Shown here piece by piece: positions 1-9,233 of a DNA stretch of 64,000 bases. A program made the position numbers and the translations under genes. Under the pieces are notes generated by a model, which did no database searches, was not told the DNA's origin, and worked only from the letters and a program-made list of their open reading frames with translations. Each line of letters begins with the position of its first letter. Position 1 is the first letter of the stretch. Source of the DNA: Vibrio sp. SNU_ST1. Lineage in GTDB: Bacteria > Pseudomonadota > Gammaproteobacteria > Enterobacterales > Vibrionaceae. The stretch lies in contig NZ_CP130748.1 in assembly GCF_030563405.1 (NCBI RefSeq), positions 2,542,001 through 2,606,000 of the forward strand, in the 5' to 3' direction.

Positions 1-984
1 GATACGGCCATCGAAGTACTCAAGCGCAGCTGCGTAACCTGCAACATCACGGCGGTGGCCGTAAGCTGAGTCGAAATCAACGAAGTTAGTGAACACGATA
101 GTGTTATCGCCCGCTTCATTGATCGCTTCTTTGGTTGCTTCAAATAGCGCAGGAATACCTGTTGCTTTGGTTTTCTGACTGATGCCACAACCTGCGTAAA
201 TATCAGAGATCTTACCGATTGAGTGAACGTTACCGCCCTTCTCATCAACCAGCTTCTGGAGAATAGTCGCCGCTGGTGGCTCAACAGAAAGATCACGACG
301 GTTACCTGTACGCTCAAACTGACCTTTACCAGCACCAATAAACGGACGAGCGATAACACGACCAATATTGTAGTCAGCTAGCTCTTCACGAGCGATCTGA
401 CAAAGGTCTAATAGGTTTTGTAGGCCGAATGTCTCTTCATGACAAGCGATCTGGAAAACAGAGTCTGCAGAAGTGTAGAAGATTGGCAAGCCAGTCTTCA
501 TGTGTTCTTCACCTAGGTTATCTAGGATTTCAGTGCCCGATGAGTGGCAGTTACCTAAGAAGTCAGATAGACCAGCACGCTCAAGAATGCGGTCAGTCAG
601 TTCTTTTGGAAAGCTGTTCTGTTTGTCGGTGAAGTAGCCCCAGTCAAACAGTACCGGTACACCTGCGATTTCCCAGTGACCTGATGGCGTGTCTTTACCA
701 GAAGACAGCTCAGCAGCGTGACCGTAAGCGCCAATGATCTCAGCGTCTGCATCCATACCAGGAGCAAAGCGACCTGTAGACTCTTTGTGAGCCATAGCTA
801 AACCTAGCTTAGACAGGTTTGGCAGCGTTAGTGGACCTTTACGATCCGCATTGTCTGCAAGGCCTTGATCACAATGGTCAGCAATGTGACCCATTGTGTC
901 TGAACCTACATCACCGAATGTGTCCGCATCTGCTGTTTCGCCGATACCGAATGAATCTAAAACTAAAATAAATGCTCTTTTCAT
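1..984 (-). CDS. deoB: Phosphopentomutase DeoB (partial, C-terminus beyond window)
   Basis: Interconverts (deoxy)ribose-1-phosphate and (deoxy)ribose-5-phosphate, linking the nucleoside phosphorylases to DeoC in the cytoplasm. The reading frame starts at ATG 984 with [15 protein letters not shown], the metal-binding Asp motif of the alkaline-phosphatase/phosphopentomutase family, and continues open to base 1. About 328 of the roughly 406 residues usual for DeoB are present. The [13 protein letters not shown] segment near the edge is the second conserved metal-site region. It follows deoA on the same strand after about 75 nt that hold a perfect 9-bp hairpin. Apart from the truncation by the window edge it looks intact. 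Confidence 0.96.
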   Translation of the reverse strand, partial: MKRAFILVLDSFGIGETADADTFGDVGSDTMGHIADHCDQGLADNADRKGPLTLPNLSKLGLAMAHKESTGRFAPGMDADAEIIGAYGHAAELSSGKDTPSGHWEIAGVPVLFDWGYFTDKQNSFPKELTDRILERAGLSDFLGNCHSSGTEILDNLGEEHMKTGLPIFYTSADSVFQIACHEETFGLQNLLDLCQIAREELADYNIGRVIARPFIGAGKGQFERTGNRRDLSVEPPAATILQKLVDEKGGNVHSIGKISDIYAGCGISQKTKATGIPALFEATKEAINEAGDNTIVFTNFVDFDSAYGHRRDVAGYAAALEYFDGRI

Positions 985-1027
985 TTTCTTCACCAACTTA
1001 TTGCTCTTTGCACCAGAACTCTGTTTC

Positions 1028-1050
1028 TCGGTATACACGAGGTATACCGA
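1028..1050 (-). other. Intergenic hairpin between deoA and deoB
   Basis: Perfect 9-bp inverted repeat TCGGTATAC-acgag-GTATACCGA. No U-tract follows on the minus strand, so it is not an ordinary terminator. It could be an mRNA stability or processing element within the deo transcript. Confidence 0.6.
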
Positions 1051-1060
1051 TATCTATTAT

Positions 1061-2389
1061 TTACACGTCTTCAGAACGAATCTGACGGTAAACATCTGGC
1101 GTTGCTGTATATTCTCCGCCCACAGTGATTGCATTTTGTAATGCTTTTGCAGCTTCTTGCCACTGTTGTTCATTGCGAGCATGAATCATTGCTAATGGCT
1201 TATCATCACTTGCTACTTCACCAAGGCGAATGAAGCTATCAAAACCGACTGCGTAATCAATGCTGTCTGTTGCTACGCGGCGACCACCGCCCATACCAAC
1301 TACAGCCATACCAATTGCACGCGTATCCATTGCTGATACTACACCGCTTTCTAGCGCGTACACTGGTTTAACAATTTCTGCTTTTTCTAGGTAGTTATCG
1401 TAGTTCGTTACGAAATCAGTTGGACCACCAAGGCCCGCTACCATTTTACCGAAGCACTCTGCTGCTTTACCGTTATCCAGTACTGCCATCAGTTTTTCAC
1501 GCGCTTCGTCTGAATCTTTTGCAAGGTTACCCAGAACCAGCATTTCAGCACACGATGCCATCGTAATTTCTAGCAAACGAGGGTTACGATATTCGCCGGT
1601 TAGAAATTGAACCGCTTCACGTACTTCTACTGCGTTACCCGCTGAAGAAGCCAGAACTTGGTTCATGTCCGTTAGGATTGCCGTAGTTTTAGTACCCGCG
1701 CCGTTTGCTACTGCAACGATAGATTTTGCTAACTCTTCAGACGCTTCGTAAGTCGGCATGAATGCGCCTGAACCTACTTTTACGTCCATCACTAAAGAAT
1801 CAAGACCAGCAGCCAATTTCTTAGACAGAATTGAAGCTGTGATCAACGAGATGTTGTCGACTGTTGCCGTGATATCACGAGTTGAGTAAACACGCTTATC
1901 AGCCGGTGCTAAATCGCCAGTTTGGCCGATGATCGCTACGCCAGCTTCTTTGGTTACAGCACCAAATACATCGTTGGTTGGGGTAATATTGTAACCAGGG
2001 ATAGATTCAAGTTTGTCTAGCGTACCGCCAGTGTGGCCTAAACCACGACCAGAGATCATTGGAACGAAACCACCACATGCTGCCACCATAGGGCCAAGCA
2101 TTAGAGAAGTTACGTCACCAACACCACCAGTAGAGTGTTTATCAACGATTGGGCCATCAAAGTTCATGTGGCTCCAGTCAATCACCATGCCTGAATCACG
2201 CATTGCACACGTCAGTGCGATACGTTCTGGCATCGTCATTTCATTAAAAAAGATAGCCATTGCGAATGCTGCAATTTGACCTTCAGAAACCGTATTTTTA
2301 GCCACGCCTTGAATGAAGAAGTTAATTTCTTCAGTCGTTAGGACTTCACCATCACGTTTTCTGCGAATAATTTCTTGAGGTAAATACAT
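1061..2389 (-). CDS. deoA: Thymidine phosphorylase DeoA
   Basis: Phosphorolysis of (deoxy)thymidine and deoxyuridine to the free base plus deoxyribose-1-phosphate. The 442-residue protein aligns along its whole length with E. coli DeoA: it has [12 protein letters not shown] (phosphate-binding Lys-His-Ser loop), the [16 protein letters not shown] signature and a conserved [10 protein letters not shown] block. I chose the ATG at 2389 (MYLPQEII), because it matches the family N-terminus and has GGAGG about 7 nt upstream. The frame stays open 32 codons further upstream, but that extension is not family-like. It lies between deoC and deoB, as in the enteric deo operon. Confidence 0.97.
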   Translation of the reverse strand: MYLPQEIIRRKRDGEVLTTEEINFFIQGVAKNTVSEGQIAAFAMAIFFNEMTMPERIALTCAMRDSGMVIDWSHMNFDGPIVDKHSTGGVGDVTSLMLGPMVAACGGFVPMISGRGLGHTGGTLDKLESIPGYNITPTNDVFGAVTKEAGVAIIGQTGDLAPADKRVYSTRDITATVDNISLITASILSKKLAAGLDSLVMDVKVGSGAFMPTYEASEELAKSIVAVANGAGTKTTAILTDMNQVLASSAGNAVEVREAVQFLTGEYRNPRLLEITMASCAEMLVLGNLAKDSDEAREKLMAVLDNGKAAECFGKMVAGLGGPTDFVTNYDNYLEKAEIVKPVYALESGVVSAMDTRAIGMAVVGMGGGRRVATDSIDYAVGFDSFIRLGEVASDDKPLAMIHARNEQQWQEAAKALQNAITVGGEYTATPDVYRQIRSEDV

Positions 2390-2438
2390 TAGTGCCTCCC
2401 AAACTCTAGTGAGTATGGTTTGTAGGGAAAGAGGTAAT

Positions 2439-2587
2439 ATGGAGTGACTTAACGCCACTCCATCAAACAGACTTGTTATTATCAATACTCTAAATATTTG
2501 GCGTTGCAGCTAGGCGACTATTCTCTTGAAAGAAAATCGAAGTTCATTCCTATGAGCATAGAGGCTCTATGTGATTAAGATGAACTT
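2439..2587 (-). other. Structured deoC-deoA intergenic region (three inverted repeats)
   Basis: The 239-nt gap between deoC and deoA holds several perfect inverted repeats. ATGGAGTG...CACTCCAT is at 2439-2463. A CATAGAG-G-CTCTATG palindrome is at 2557-2571, nested inside AAGTTCAT (2540-2547) and ATGAACTT (2580-2587). No U-tract accompanies them, so processing or stability elements are more likely than termination. No ORF is seen in the gap. Confidence 0.55.
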
Positions 2588-2628
2588 ACGCAGTCAACAA
2601 CGCTGCGGCGTCAAATATGACGAGTAAA

Positions 2629-3405
2629 TTAGTACGCTGCTGGATCAGCAGTTTGGTCTGTCACTTCTAATGTATTAAGAAGGTTAGTTAGTAGGCTTGA
2701 AGCGCCAAAACGGTAGTGCATGTTGTCTGCCCACTCAGCGCCTAGTAGCTCATCAGCCATTGCTAGGTAAAGTGCTGCATCTTCAGCAGTACGTACGCCA
2801 CCAGCAGGTTTGAAACCAACTGTTTTAGCAACGCCCATGTCACGAATAACCTCAAGCATCATGCGCGCGAACTCTGGAGTCGCGTTTACTGGCACTTTAC
2901 CTGTTGAAGTTTTGATGAAGTCTGCACCTGCTTCGATACAGATTTGAGAAGCTTTCTTGATCAGTGCTTCTTCTTTAAGTTCACCTGTTTCGATGATCAC
3001 TTTAAGCGTGATGTCTCCACAAGCGGCTTTACACTGTTTAACTAGCTCAAAACCCACTTCTTCGTTGCCAGCAATAAGAGCACGGTATGGGAATACTACG
3101 TCAACTTCGTCTGCGCCGTACGCTACCGCTGCTTTTGTTTCAGCAACAGCAATTTCGATGTCGTCATTACCATGAGGGAAGTTAGTTACAGTCGCGATGC
3201 GTACTTCTGGAGTACCTTGCTCACGCAACGCCTTTTTAGCTGCTGGGATGAAGCGAGGGTAAATACAGATTGCAGCGGTGTTGCCAACTGCAGTCTTCGC
3301 GTCATGACAAAGTGCCACTACTTTTTCAGTAGTATCGTCGTCATTTAGCGTAGTTAGGTCCATAAGTTTAAGTGCACGTAGAGCTGCTGCTTTTAAATCG
3401 CTCAT
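2629..3405 (-). CDS. deoC: Deoxyribose-phosphate aldolase DeoC
   Basis: Class I aldolase that cleaves 2-deoxyribose-5-phosphate to glyceraldehyde-3-phosphate and acetaldehyde, the last step of deoxynucleoside catabolism. The protein has 258 residues (E. coli 259). The Schiff-base lysine lies in DFIKTSTGK (K165), with the proton-relay residues D102 (DEVDVVFPY) and K199 (GFKPAGG). ATG 3405 is preceded by GGAGAT. It is the first gene of the deoC-deoA-deoB set; its promoter must lie in the long upstream gap. Confidence 0.97.
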   Translation of the reverse strand: MSDLKAAALRALKLMDLTTLNDDDTTEKVVALCHDAKTAVGNTAAICIYPRFIPAAKKALREQGTPEVRIATVTNFPHGNDDIEIAVAETKAAVAYGADEVDVVFPYRALIAGNEEVGFELVKQCKAACGDITLKVIIETGELKEEALIKKASQICIEAGADFIKTSTGKVPVNATPEFARMMLEVIRDMGVAKTVGFKPAGGVRTAEDAALYLAMADELLGAEWADNMHYRFGASSLLTNLLNTLEVTDQTADPAAY

Positions 3406-3861
3406 TTCTATCTCCGATCAATATATTCAAATAGTTAACTACTTCGCCATCCATCCAGTATAGATAGATATTTTAGTCATGCTCAGTAGTCACAAATGAA
3501 CGGACTTGGTTCCCTGAAGACTTGATAACTTTCACTATCAATTGCAATCCTTGTCACCGCACAGTACCAGTTTGGTCTATGGCACAACAAATCAGTCATG
3601 TTGTGTCTAACATTTATAGTGTATTGCTAATATAGCGTATTGCTAAGTTTGGCTTAATCCCAGAAGAATAACGTTCGAGTTAATCTCAATGTTATTTTCT
3701 TGCCAACAGAGACATCCTATCCCTTTAGCTAATACATTATAGGTATCCATCAATAAATTGTAGTGCTCCTTAGAACGCAAACGGTTTGTATCTCAAAAAA
3801 ACATTCTAGACCCTACATTGAATCCAAGCACATGCTCATGCTAAAAAATCACTAGGCCTAA
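3406..3861 (-). promoter_or_regulatory. deo operon upstream region, no gene seen
   Basis: About 455 nt between deoC and the nupC terminator without a convincing ORF. Possible minus-strand -10 elements are TATACT (3457-3462) and TAAAAT (3470-3475). A CRP-like half-site (TGTGA on the minus strand, 3490-3494) is present but not at canonical spacing. I cannot fix the promoter. By analogy with E. coli, DeoR, CytR and CRP control would be expected here, but the sequence does not prove it. Confidence 0.4.
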
Positions 3862-3900
3862 AAACTAAAAAAGCCCCGTAGCAATTTCTTGCTACGGGGC
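3862..3900 (-). terminator. Rho-independent terminator of nupC
   Basis: Perfect 12-bp stem (GCCCCGTAGCAA / TTGCTACGGGGC) with loop TTTC, followed by a T-rich run on the minus strand. It lies about 40 nt after the nupC stop. Confidence 0.95.
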
Positions 3901-3938
3901 GATATTATTATGGCGTCTATATCTCGATTTCTAATGAA

Positions 3939-5201
3939 TTAGAAAGATAGGAAGAAGCCAGCAATTGTTGCTGCCATCAGGTTAGATAGAGTACCAGCAA
4001 TAACCGCTTTAACACCCATACGAGCGATGTCGTGGCGACGGCTTGGTGCAATACCACCTAGACCACCTAGAAGAATCGCAATTGAAGAAAGGTTTGCGAA
4101 ACCACATAGAGCGAACGAGATAATTGCTTGAGTCTTAACAGACATTACTTGACCAGTCGCTTCAACGATTTGAGCGTTGTCACCGATGTATGGTACGAAG
4201 TTTAGGTATGCAACGAATTCGTTAACAACTGTCTTCTGACCAATGAAAGAACCAGCAATAGTTGCTTCTTCCCATGGCACACCAATGATGAATGCTAGCG
4301 GTGCGAAGATCCAACCTAGAAGAAGTTCTAGAGTTAGGTTTTCCATACCGAACCAACCACCGATGCCACCTAGGATACCGTTGATTAGGGCAATAAGACC
4401 GATGAATGCTAGTAGCATTGCACCAACGTTAAGAGCTAGTTGTAGACCAACTGATGCGCCACCTGCTGCTGCATCGATAACGTTAGCTGGTTTGTCATCG
4501 CCACCGTCCATATCGTCAGCGATGTTATCGTCTGGCGTATCTGTTTCAGGCTTGATGATTTTAGCGAACAGTAGACCACCAGGTGCTGCCATGAATGACG
4601 CTGCAACTAGGTATTCTAGAGGTACACCCATAGATGCGTAACCTGCTAGTACACCACCAGCTACAGAAGCCAAACCACCACACATTACTGCGAATAGTTC
4701 AGAGTTAGTCATTTTAGGAACAAATGGACGAACAACTAGAGGTGCTTCTGTTTGACCAACGAAGATGTTTGCTGCTGCAGACATTGACTCGGCGCGAGAA
4801 GTACCTAGAGCTTTCTGAAGACCACCACCTAGAACTTTGATTACAATTTGCATTACACCAATGTAGTAAAGTACAGAGATAAGTGCAGAGAAGAAAATCA
4901 GAGTTGGTAGTACTTGGAAAGCAAAGATGAAACCGATACCGTCAACTGAGAAGTTAACTAGGCTGCCGAATAGGAAACCAGTACCGTCTTTACCGTAGTC
5001 GATCACGTTTGCTACACCAGCAGAGAAACCTGCAAGTAGATCACGACCCCAAGGGATGTAAAGTACGAATGCACCAAGTGCGAATTGGATAGCGAAAGCG
5101 CCACCCACTGTTCTTATGTTAATAGCTTTGCGGTTGTCAGATAGTAGTACTGCGATTGCAATCAGTACGACCATACCGACTAGGCTCATAAACAGGCTCA
5201 T
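3939..5201 (-). CDS. nupC: Concentrative nucleoside transporter NupC (CNT family)
   Basis: Inner-membrane cation-coupled importer of nucleosides, feeding the neighbouring deo enzymes. The 420-residue protein is very close to V. cholerae vcCNT, whose structure is known. The substrate-site residues are present: GQTEAPL (Q150, T151, E152), E328 in VNEFVAY, and N370/S373 in FANLSS. It starts at ATG 5201. The gene stands alone, ending in its own terminator, and has CRP-type sites in its promoter. A segment after residue 80 differs in length from vcCNT as I recall it; otherwise it is complete. Confidence 0.96.
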   Translation of the reverse strand: MSLFMSLVGMVVLIAIAVLLSDNRKAINIRTVGGAFAIQFALGAFVLYIPWGRDLLAGFSAGVANVIDYGKDGTGFLFGSLVNFSVDGIGFIFAFQVLPTLIFFSALISVLYYIGVMQIVIKVLGGGLQKALGTSRAESMSAAANIFVGQTEAPLVVRPFVPKMTNSELFAVMCGGLASVAGGVLAGYASMGVPLEYLVAASFMAAPGGLLFAKIIKPETDTPDDNIADDMDGGDDKPANVIDAAAGGASVGLQLALNVGAMLLAFIGLIALINGILGGIGGWFGMENLTLELLLGWIFAPLAFIIGVPWEEATIAGSFIGQKTVVNEFVAYLNFVPYIGDNAQIVEATGQVMSVKTQAIISFALCGFANLSSIAILLGGLGGIAPSRRHDIARMGVKAVIAGTLSNLMAATIAGFFLSF

Positions 5202-5253
5202 AGTTTATGACTTCCTTATTAGTTATTTATTGGCGTGTTACAAAATGGGGCTA

Positions 5254-5361
5254 TAAAGCGGAGGCAATTATACTCATGCGACCACTAATAAAGTAATGCA
5301 GTCCTCACACTTTCGTAGAAGATTCATGTACCATTCACACGCAAATGTGAGCCAAATCACA
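5254..5361 (-). promoter_or_regulatory. nupC promoter with CRP site and spaced CRP half-site
   Basis: TGTGA-GCCAAA-TCACA at 5346-5361 is a perfect CRP core. A -10 element TATAAT lies at 5267-5272 on the minus strand, placing +1 near 5260 and the CRP centre at about -93.5. A second site, TGTGA-GGACTG-CATTA (5294-5309), with one good and one poor half, is centred at -41.5. The pair spacing (52 bp) resembles CytR/CRP-controlled promoters such as E. coli deoP2. CytR involvement is inference. Confidence 0.7.
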
Positions 5362-5405
5362 AGCCAAGTGCAATTTACGCAAACGATAAACAAAAACCTT
5401 CGATT

Positions 5406-6236
5406 TTATTCACATATACCGAATGCTCGATGGCTATTTTGCCAAATTTGCGCTGCAACCGATTGCTTCGGTTCTTTTCTAAGCAAAAATAGTTCATTTA
5501 AAATCACCACTAAATACTTGGAATGATTAACATTTCCTTGTTTTCCATGCATGGGCATATCCGGGGCATCCGTTTCTAATACCAAGCACTCAAGAGGCAG
5601 TTTTGAGATAGTGGTGCGTGTTTTTTGTGCTCTTGGGTAAGTAATCGTTCCACCGACACCAATATAGAAACCAAGCTTGATCCACGCTAAAGCCTGCTGT
5701 TCGCTCCCTGAAAATCCATGAATCACGCCACCTAAAGTAAATTTATGCTGCTTTATTAGTTCAATAAGTCGATTAAAGGACTTCCTTTCATGGATGATTA
5801 AAGGCAGCTTAAACGCCTTAGCTAGCTCTATTTGTTGGATGAAAAAACGCTCTTGTTTCTCCTGAACAACATCGACAAAAAAGTCGAGACCACACTCTCC
5901 TATCGCAACGCATTGGCTGTTTTTTAATGAGAGTAATTGACGAAGCTCTGAGAATTGCTCGTCACTAGCTTGCTCCAAAAAGTAAGGGTGGAAACCTAAC
6001 GCGTAGTAAACATTTGGGTGGGATTCCGCAATTTTCTCAAGCTTATGCCAGTTATTTTGACCGATAGAAGGAATGAGAAACTTCTCAACTTGTGCCTGTT
6101 GGGCTTCTTTAAGGTAGCCATCAATACTTTGATCAAGTGTAGTTCCCTGATCAACGACAATATTTTGCTCAAACGCCTCAAAATCCGCGTGGCAATGAGT
6201 ATCAAACAGCGGAAAGTCACTTATTTTCGATGTCAT
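5406..6236 (-). CDS. yjjV: TatD-family metal-dependent hydrolase (YjjV-like)
   Basis: Putative divalent-metal nuclease of the TatD amidohydrolase superfamily. The 276-residue frame from ATG 6236 begins MTSKISDFPLFDTHCHADF, giving the HxH metal pair at residues 14 and 16. It continues with GECGLDFF (bridging Glu), an IHGFSG histidine and ETDAPDMP (catalytic Asp), all in family order. The frame runs 17 codons further upstream, but the TatD family begins close to the HxH motif, and the upstream bases encode another small gene in a different frame. The downstream flank is the nupC promoter. The in vivo substrate is unknown. Confidence 0.9.
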   Translation of the reverse strand: MTSKISDFPLFDTHCHADFEAFEQNIVVDQGTTLDQSIDGYLKEAQQAQVEKFLIPSIGQNNWHKLEKIAESHPNVYYALGFHPYFLEQASDEQFSELRQLLSLKNSQCVAIGECGLDFFVDVVQEKQERFFIQQIELAKAFKLPLIIHERKSFNRLIELIKQHKFTLGGVIHGFSGSEQQALAWIKLGFYIGVGGTITYPRAQKTRTTISKLPLECLVLETDAPDMPMHGKQGNVNHSKYLVVILNELFLLRKEPKQSVAAQIWQNSHRAFGICE

Positions 6237-6378
6237 CTTCCCTGCTCTCTGTTTGTTTTCCTTGAGGTTCGCGACGATACGCAACACAGCTGCGCTTGTT
6301 TTCAGGCGTTAAGCCAAGCTCTTCACACCACTTATCGTATCTATTAATACAAGCTTTTATCCAACCGAACATACTCAT
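6217..6378 (-). CDS. DUF5363-type small protein, 53 aa, overlapping yjjV
   Basis: A short frame, easily missed because it overlaps the start of the TatD-family gene by 20 bp. Translation starts MSMFGWIKACINRYDKW, then has a CEELGLTPENKR block, and ends in a charged tail with TGA at 6217. The FGW...YDxWCxELGLTPENKR..C pattern is what I recall for the DUF5363 family of gamma-proteobacterial small proteins. ATG 6372 is an alternative start two codons in. A GGAG lies roughly 12 nt before the first ATG. The coupled, overlapping arrangement suggests co-translation with yjjV. Function unknown. Confidence 0.8.
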   Translation of the reverse strand: MSMFGWIKACINRYDKWCEELGLTPENKRSCVAYRREPQGKQTESREDDIENK

Positions 6379-6415
6379 GCTCAAATCTCAGTCTCCATCC
6401 TCAAATAACACGTAT

Positions 6416-6454
6416 AAAAAAACGTCTATTGCAGAACAATAGACGTTTTTGTTT
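6416..6454 (-). terminator. Terminator of prfC
   Basis: Stem AACGTCTATTG / CAATAGACGTT with loop CAGAA, flanked by A-rich and T-rich runs on both sides. It follows prfC on the minus strand by about 25 nt. Confidence 0.9.
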
Positions 6455-6477
6455 AACTCTAATAGAGCGCAGAGTAA

Positions 6478-8058
6478 TTAGTGCTCGCGCGTCGCTCGGA
6501 ATTGAACTTCTGGGAAACGTTCAGAAGCTAGGTTCAAATTCACCATAGTCGGTGCAATGTAAGACAGGTTATCACCACCATCTAACGCTAGGTTAGCTTG
6601 ACTCTTACGTTTGAATTCTTCTAATTTCTTAGCGTCATCACATTCAACCCAACGAGCTGTAGCAACGTTTACACCTTCGTAAATCGCTTCAACGTTGTAT
6701 TCCGCTTTTAAGCGCGCTACAACCACATCAAACTGAAGTACACCAACTGCACCAACGATCAAATCATTATTTTGCAAAGGACGGAATACTTGTACTGCGC
6801 CCTCTTCTGAAAGCTGAACTAAGCCTTTTAGAAGTTGCTTCTGCTTCAGTGGATCACGCAGACGGATACGACGGAATAACTCAGGTGCGAAGTTAGGAAT
6901 ACCAGCAAACTTCAAGCTTTCGCCTTGTGTAAAGGTATCGCCAATCTGAATTGTGCCGTGGTTATGCAGACCAATGATGTCACCCGCGTATGCTTTTTCA
7001 GCACGAGCACGGTCACCCGCCATGAAGGTTACTGCATCTGAGATACTGACGTTCTTACCAGTACGAACATGGTTCATCTTCATACCTTGGTCGTAAGTAC
7101 CCGATACGATACGCATGAATGCGATACGGTCACGGTGTTTTGGATCCATGTTTGCTTGGATCTTAAAGACGAAACCAGAGAACTTCTCTTCAGTAGCTTC
7201 AACATCACGCTCATTCGCTTGACGCGTTTGAGGTGCTGGAGCCCATCGAGTTAGGCCGTCAAGCATGTGGTCAACACCAAAGTTACCTAATGCAGTACCG
7301 AAGTAAACCGGCGTTAGTTCACCCGCAAGGAACAGTTCGAGATCAAACTCAGGACATGCGCCGATAACCAATTCGAGCTCTTCACGAACGCTGCTCGCAA
7401 GATCTTCGCCAACAGCTTCGTCTAGTTCAGGGTTATCTAGACCTTTGATGATACGAACTTCTTGGATCTCATGGCCGTGACCAGATTCATACAAGATCGT
7501 TTCATCACGGTGAATGTGGTAAACGCCTTTAAACTCTTTACCACAACCGATAGGCCAAGAGATTGGAGCACAAGCCATACCTAGCTCGCTTTCCACTTCA
7601 TCTAGCACTTCCATTGGGTCACGAACATCACGGTCAAGTTTGTTCATAAACGTTACGATTGGTGTATCACGTAGACGCGTTACTTCCATCAATTTACGAG
7701 TACGATCCTCGACACCTTTCGCAGCATCGATAACCATCAAACAAGAGTCAACCGCTGTTAACGTACGGTACGTATCTTCCGAGAAATCTTCGTGTCCTGG
7801 AGTATCGAGTAAGTTTACTAGGCAATCGTTGTATGGGAATTGCATTACCGACGTAGTTACCGAGATACCACGTTCTTTTTCCATCTCCATCCAGTCAGAT
7901 TTAGCGTGCTGGTTAGAGCCACGGCCTTTTACGGTACCCGCTTTTTGAATCGCGTTTCCGAATAAAAGAACTTTTTCAGTAATCGTGGTTTTACCCGCAT
8001 CCGGGTGAGAGATAATTGCAAACGTTCTACGTTTGCTCACTTCTTGTTGGAAAGACAT
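6478..8058 (-). CDS. prfC: Peptide chain release factor 3 (RF3)
   Basis: Translational GTPase that removes RF1/RF2 from the ribosome after peptide release. The 526-residue protein has all GTPase motifs: SHPDAGKTT (P-loop), ERGISVTTS (switch I), DTPGHEDF (switch II) and NKLDRD (guanine specificity). The remaining two thirds match the RF3 beta-barrel and C-terminal domain. ATG 8058 begins [20 protein letters not shown]. It follows holD-rimI as in enterobacteria, but is separated from rimI by a terminator. Confidence 0.97.
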   Translation of the reverse strand: MSFQQEVSKRRTFAIISHPDAGKTTITEKVLLFGNAIQKAGTVKGRGSNQHAKSDWMEMEKERGISVTTSVMQFPYNDCLVNLLDTPGHEDFSEDTYRTLTAVDSCLMVIDAAKGVEDRTRKLMEVTRLRDTPIVTFMNKLDRDVRDPMEVLDEVESELGMACAPISWPIGCGKEFKGVYHIHRDETILYESGHGHEIQEVRIIKGLDNPELDEAVGEDLASSVREELELVIGACPEFDLELFLAGELTPVYFGTALGNFGVDHMLDGLTRWAPAPQTRQANERDVEATEEKFSGFVFKIQANMDPKHRDRIAFMRIVSGTYDQGMKMNHVRTGKNVSISDAVTFMAGDRARAEKAYAGDIIGLHNHGTIQIGDTFTQGESLKFAGIPNFAPELFRRIRLRDPLKQKQLLKGLVQLSEEGAVQVFRPLQNNDLIVGAVGVLQFDVVVARLKAEYNVEAIYEGVNVATARWVECDDAKKLEEFKRKSQANLALDGGDNLSYIAPTMVNLNLASERFPEVQFRATREH

Positions 8059-8084
8059 AGTCGCCCTTTGCTGATCTAAAGCGT

Positions 8085-8114
8085 AAAAAGGGCAAGTAGA
8101 TAATACTTGCCCTT
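8085..8114 (-). terminator. Terminator of holD-rimI
   Basis: Perfect 11-bp stem AAGGGCAAGTA / TACTTGCCCTT with loop GATAA and a T-run on the minus strand. It lies between rimI and prfC. Confidence 0.9.
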
Positions 8115-8231
8115 GAATTCTGTGTGCGGATTATACAGAAAGCGTGTCACTTTCTAAAGGGTCAGTTTACACCCTATTTTGTCGCCAATTCTGTGGTTAG
8201 CTATCTAGGGTTAGCTAAAAGACGTAGATTG

Positions 8232-8687
8232 CTAGCTAAACGACATAAAAAGATAGCTCATAATGATGGCATCTTCGTTGCCTTGCTTGGTTGGGTAATA
8301 GTTACGACGGCGGTCCACTTCATTGAAGCCGGCCTTTTCGTACAGATTAAACGCGTTCACATTACTTTCGCGAACTTCCAGCCAAGCGCTTTCCGCGTCA
8401 GCTTGTTCGCACATATCAAGAAAATGTTCAGTTAACGCTTTCCCATACCCTTTGCCTTGCTGGCTTGGGTCTACCGCGATATTAAGCAACGTGACTTCGC
8501 CAACAATGTTTTGCGCAAAGAAGTACCCGACCACTTGCCCATCGACTTCAAGGACATGATGACAAGCACCTCGACTCTCAAGATCTCGGATCATGGTTTC
8601 AGACCATGGATGAGAATGCGCGGCCTGCTCTATCTGCCAAATAGCATCTAGGTGTTGTTGTGAAGTCGGTAAAAATTGATTAGTCAT
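8232..8687 (-). CDS. rimI: Ribosomal protein S18 alanine N-acetyltransferase RimI
   Basis: GNAT-fold enzyme acetylating the N-terminal alanine of ribosomal protein S18. The 151 residues contain the acetyl-CoA loop QQGKGYGKAL and the LEVRESNVNAFNLYEKAGF motif typical of RimI. The ATG at 8687 overlaps the holD stop codon. A GTG two codons upstream (8693) is also possible. There is no clear Shine-Dalgarno, so translational coupling to holD is likely. The gene order holD-rimI is conserved in gamma-proteobacteria. Confidence 0.92.
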   Translation of the reverse strand: MTNQFLPTSQQHLDAIWQIEQAAHSHPWSETMIRDLESRGACHHVLEVDGQVVGYFFAQNIVGEVTLLNIAVDPSQQGKGYGKALTEHFLDMCEQADAESAWLEVRESNVNAFNLYEKAGFNEVDRRRNYYPTKQGNEDAIIMSYLFMSFS

Positions 8688-9078
8688 AAGCACAAATTTG
8701 TTGCCATAAGTCGCGGCGATGTTGGTTATTACCGTTAATGTCAGACAGTAATGGAGATTGAAGTGTTTTGGTCTTCAGTTCATGAGCAGATTCGCAACCA
8801 GCAAGCCATACCCACTCAACCGCCCTTAAATCCACAGAAGATAGATGCTGAGGTTGAATATGTAATGCCTGAGATAAGTCGAGCTTGATACTTTTGAGTA
8901 CTCGCTCAAACATCACGGCGAGATCTTCCTGAGGTTTTTCTGGTGAAACCAACAGTAACTTGCAATCATTCGATAACAGAGTCAATTCAGATTCATAACC
9001 AGCCAAACGCTCTGGGTGACTTAACTCCCATTGGCTAATGCCCATCTCTTGTAGATATTGCGCGTGTGTTTGTGACAT
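8680..9078 (-). CDS. holD: DNA polymerase III psi subunit HolD
   Basis: Clamp-loader accessory subunit that joins chi (HolC) to the tau/gamma complex and SSB. The 132-residue product (E. coli 137) begins MSQTHAQYLQEMGISQWELSHP, and the YLQEMGIxxW...P pattern is the conserved chi-contacting N-terminus of psi. The rest is poorly conserved, as usual for this subunit. The C-terminal codons overlap the rimI start, which supports the assignment through context. Confidence 0.9.
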   Translation of the reverse strand: MSQTHAQYLQEMGISQWELSHPERLAGYESELTLLSNDCKLLLVSPEKPQEDLAVMFERVLKSIKLDLSQALHIQPQHLSSVDLRAVEWVWLAGCESAHELKTKTLQSPLLSDINGNNQHRRDLWQQICAYD

Positions 9079-9164
9079 ATCTAGCGGTCGTAACCTTTGG
9101 TTTGTTGGTATTAATATTCTTCGAGCGAACTTAAACGGTGCTCATTGGGGCTGATACTAACAAA

Positions 9165-9193
9165 AAATAAAGGAGCATCAAGCTCCTTTATTT
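9165..9193 (-). terminator. Terminator of ubiT-yhbS
   Basis: Perfect 12-bp stem AAATAAAGGAGC / GCTCCTTTATTT with loop ATCAA. It lies about 40 nt downstream of the GNAT gene on the minus strand. Confidence 0.85.
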
Positions 9194-9233
9194 AGACTAA
9201 ATCAGTTTGTATCTCATTGAGTGGTAAATCAGC

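Noticed and set aside
3479..3558. CRP-like sites upstream of deoC
   Set aside because: Only half-sites, and their spacing to possible -10 boxes does not fit class I or II geometry, unlike the nupC promoter.
5296..5526. 76-codon plus-strand frame over the nupC promoter
   Set aside because: Overlaps CRP sites and the 3' end of yjjV; composition looks like non-coding DNA.
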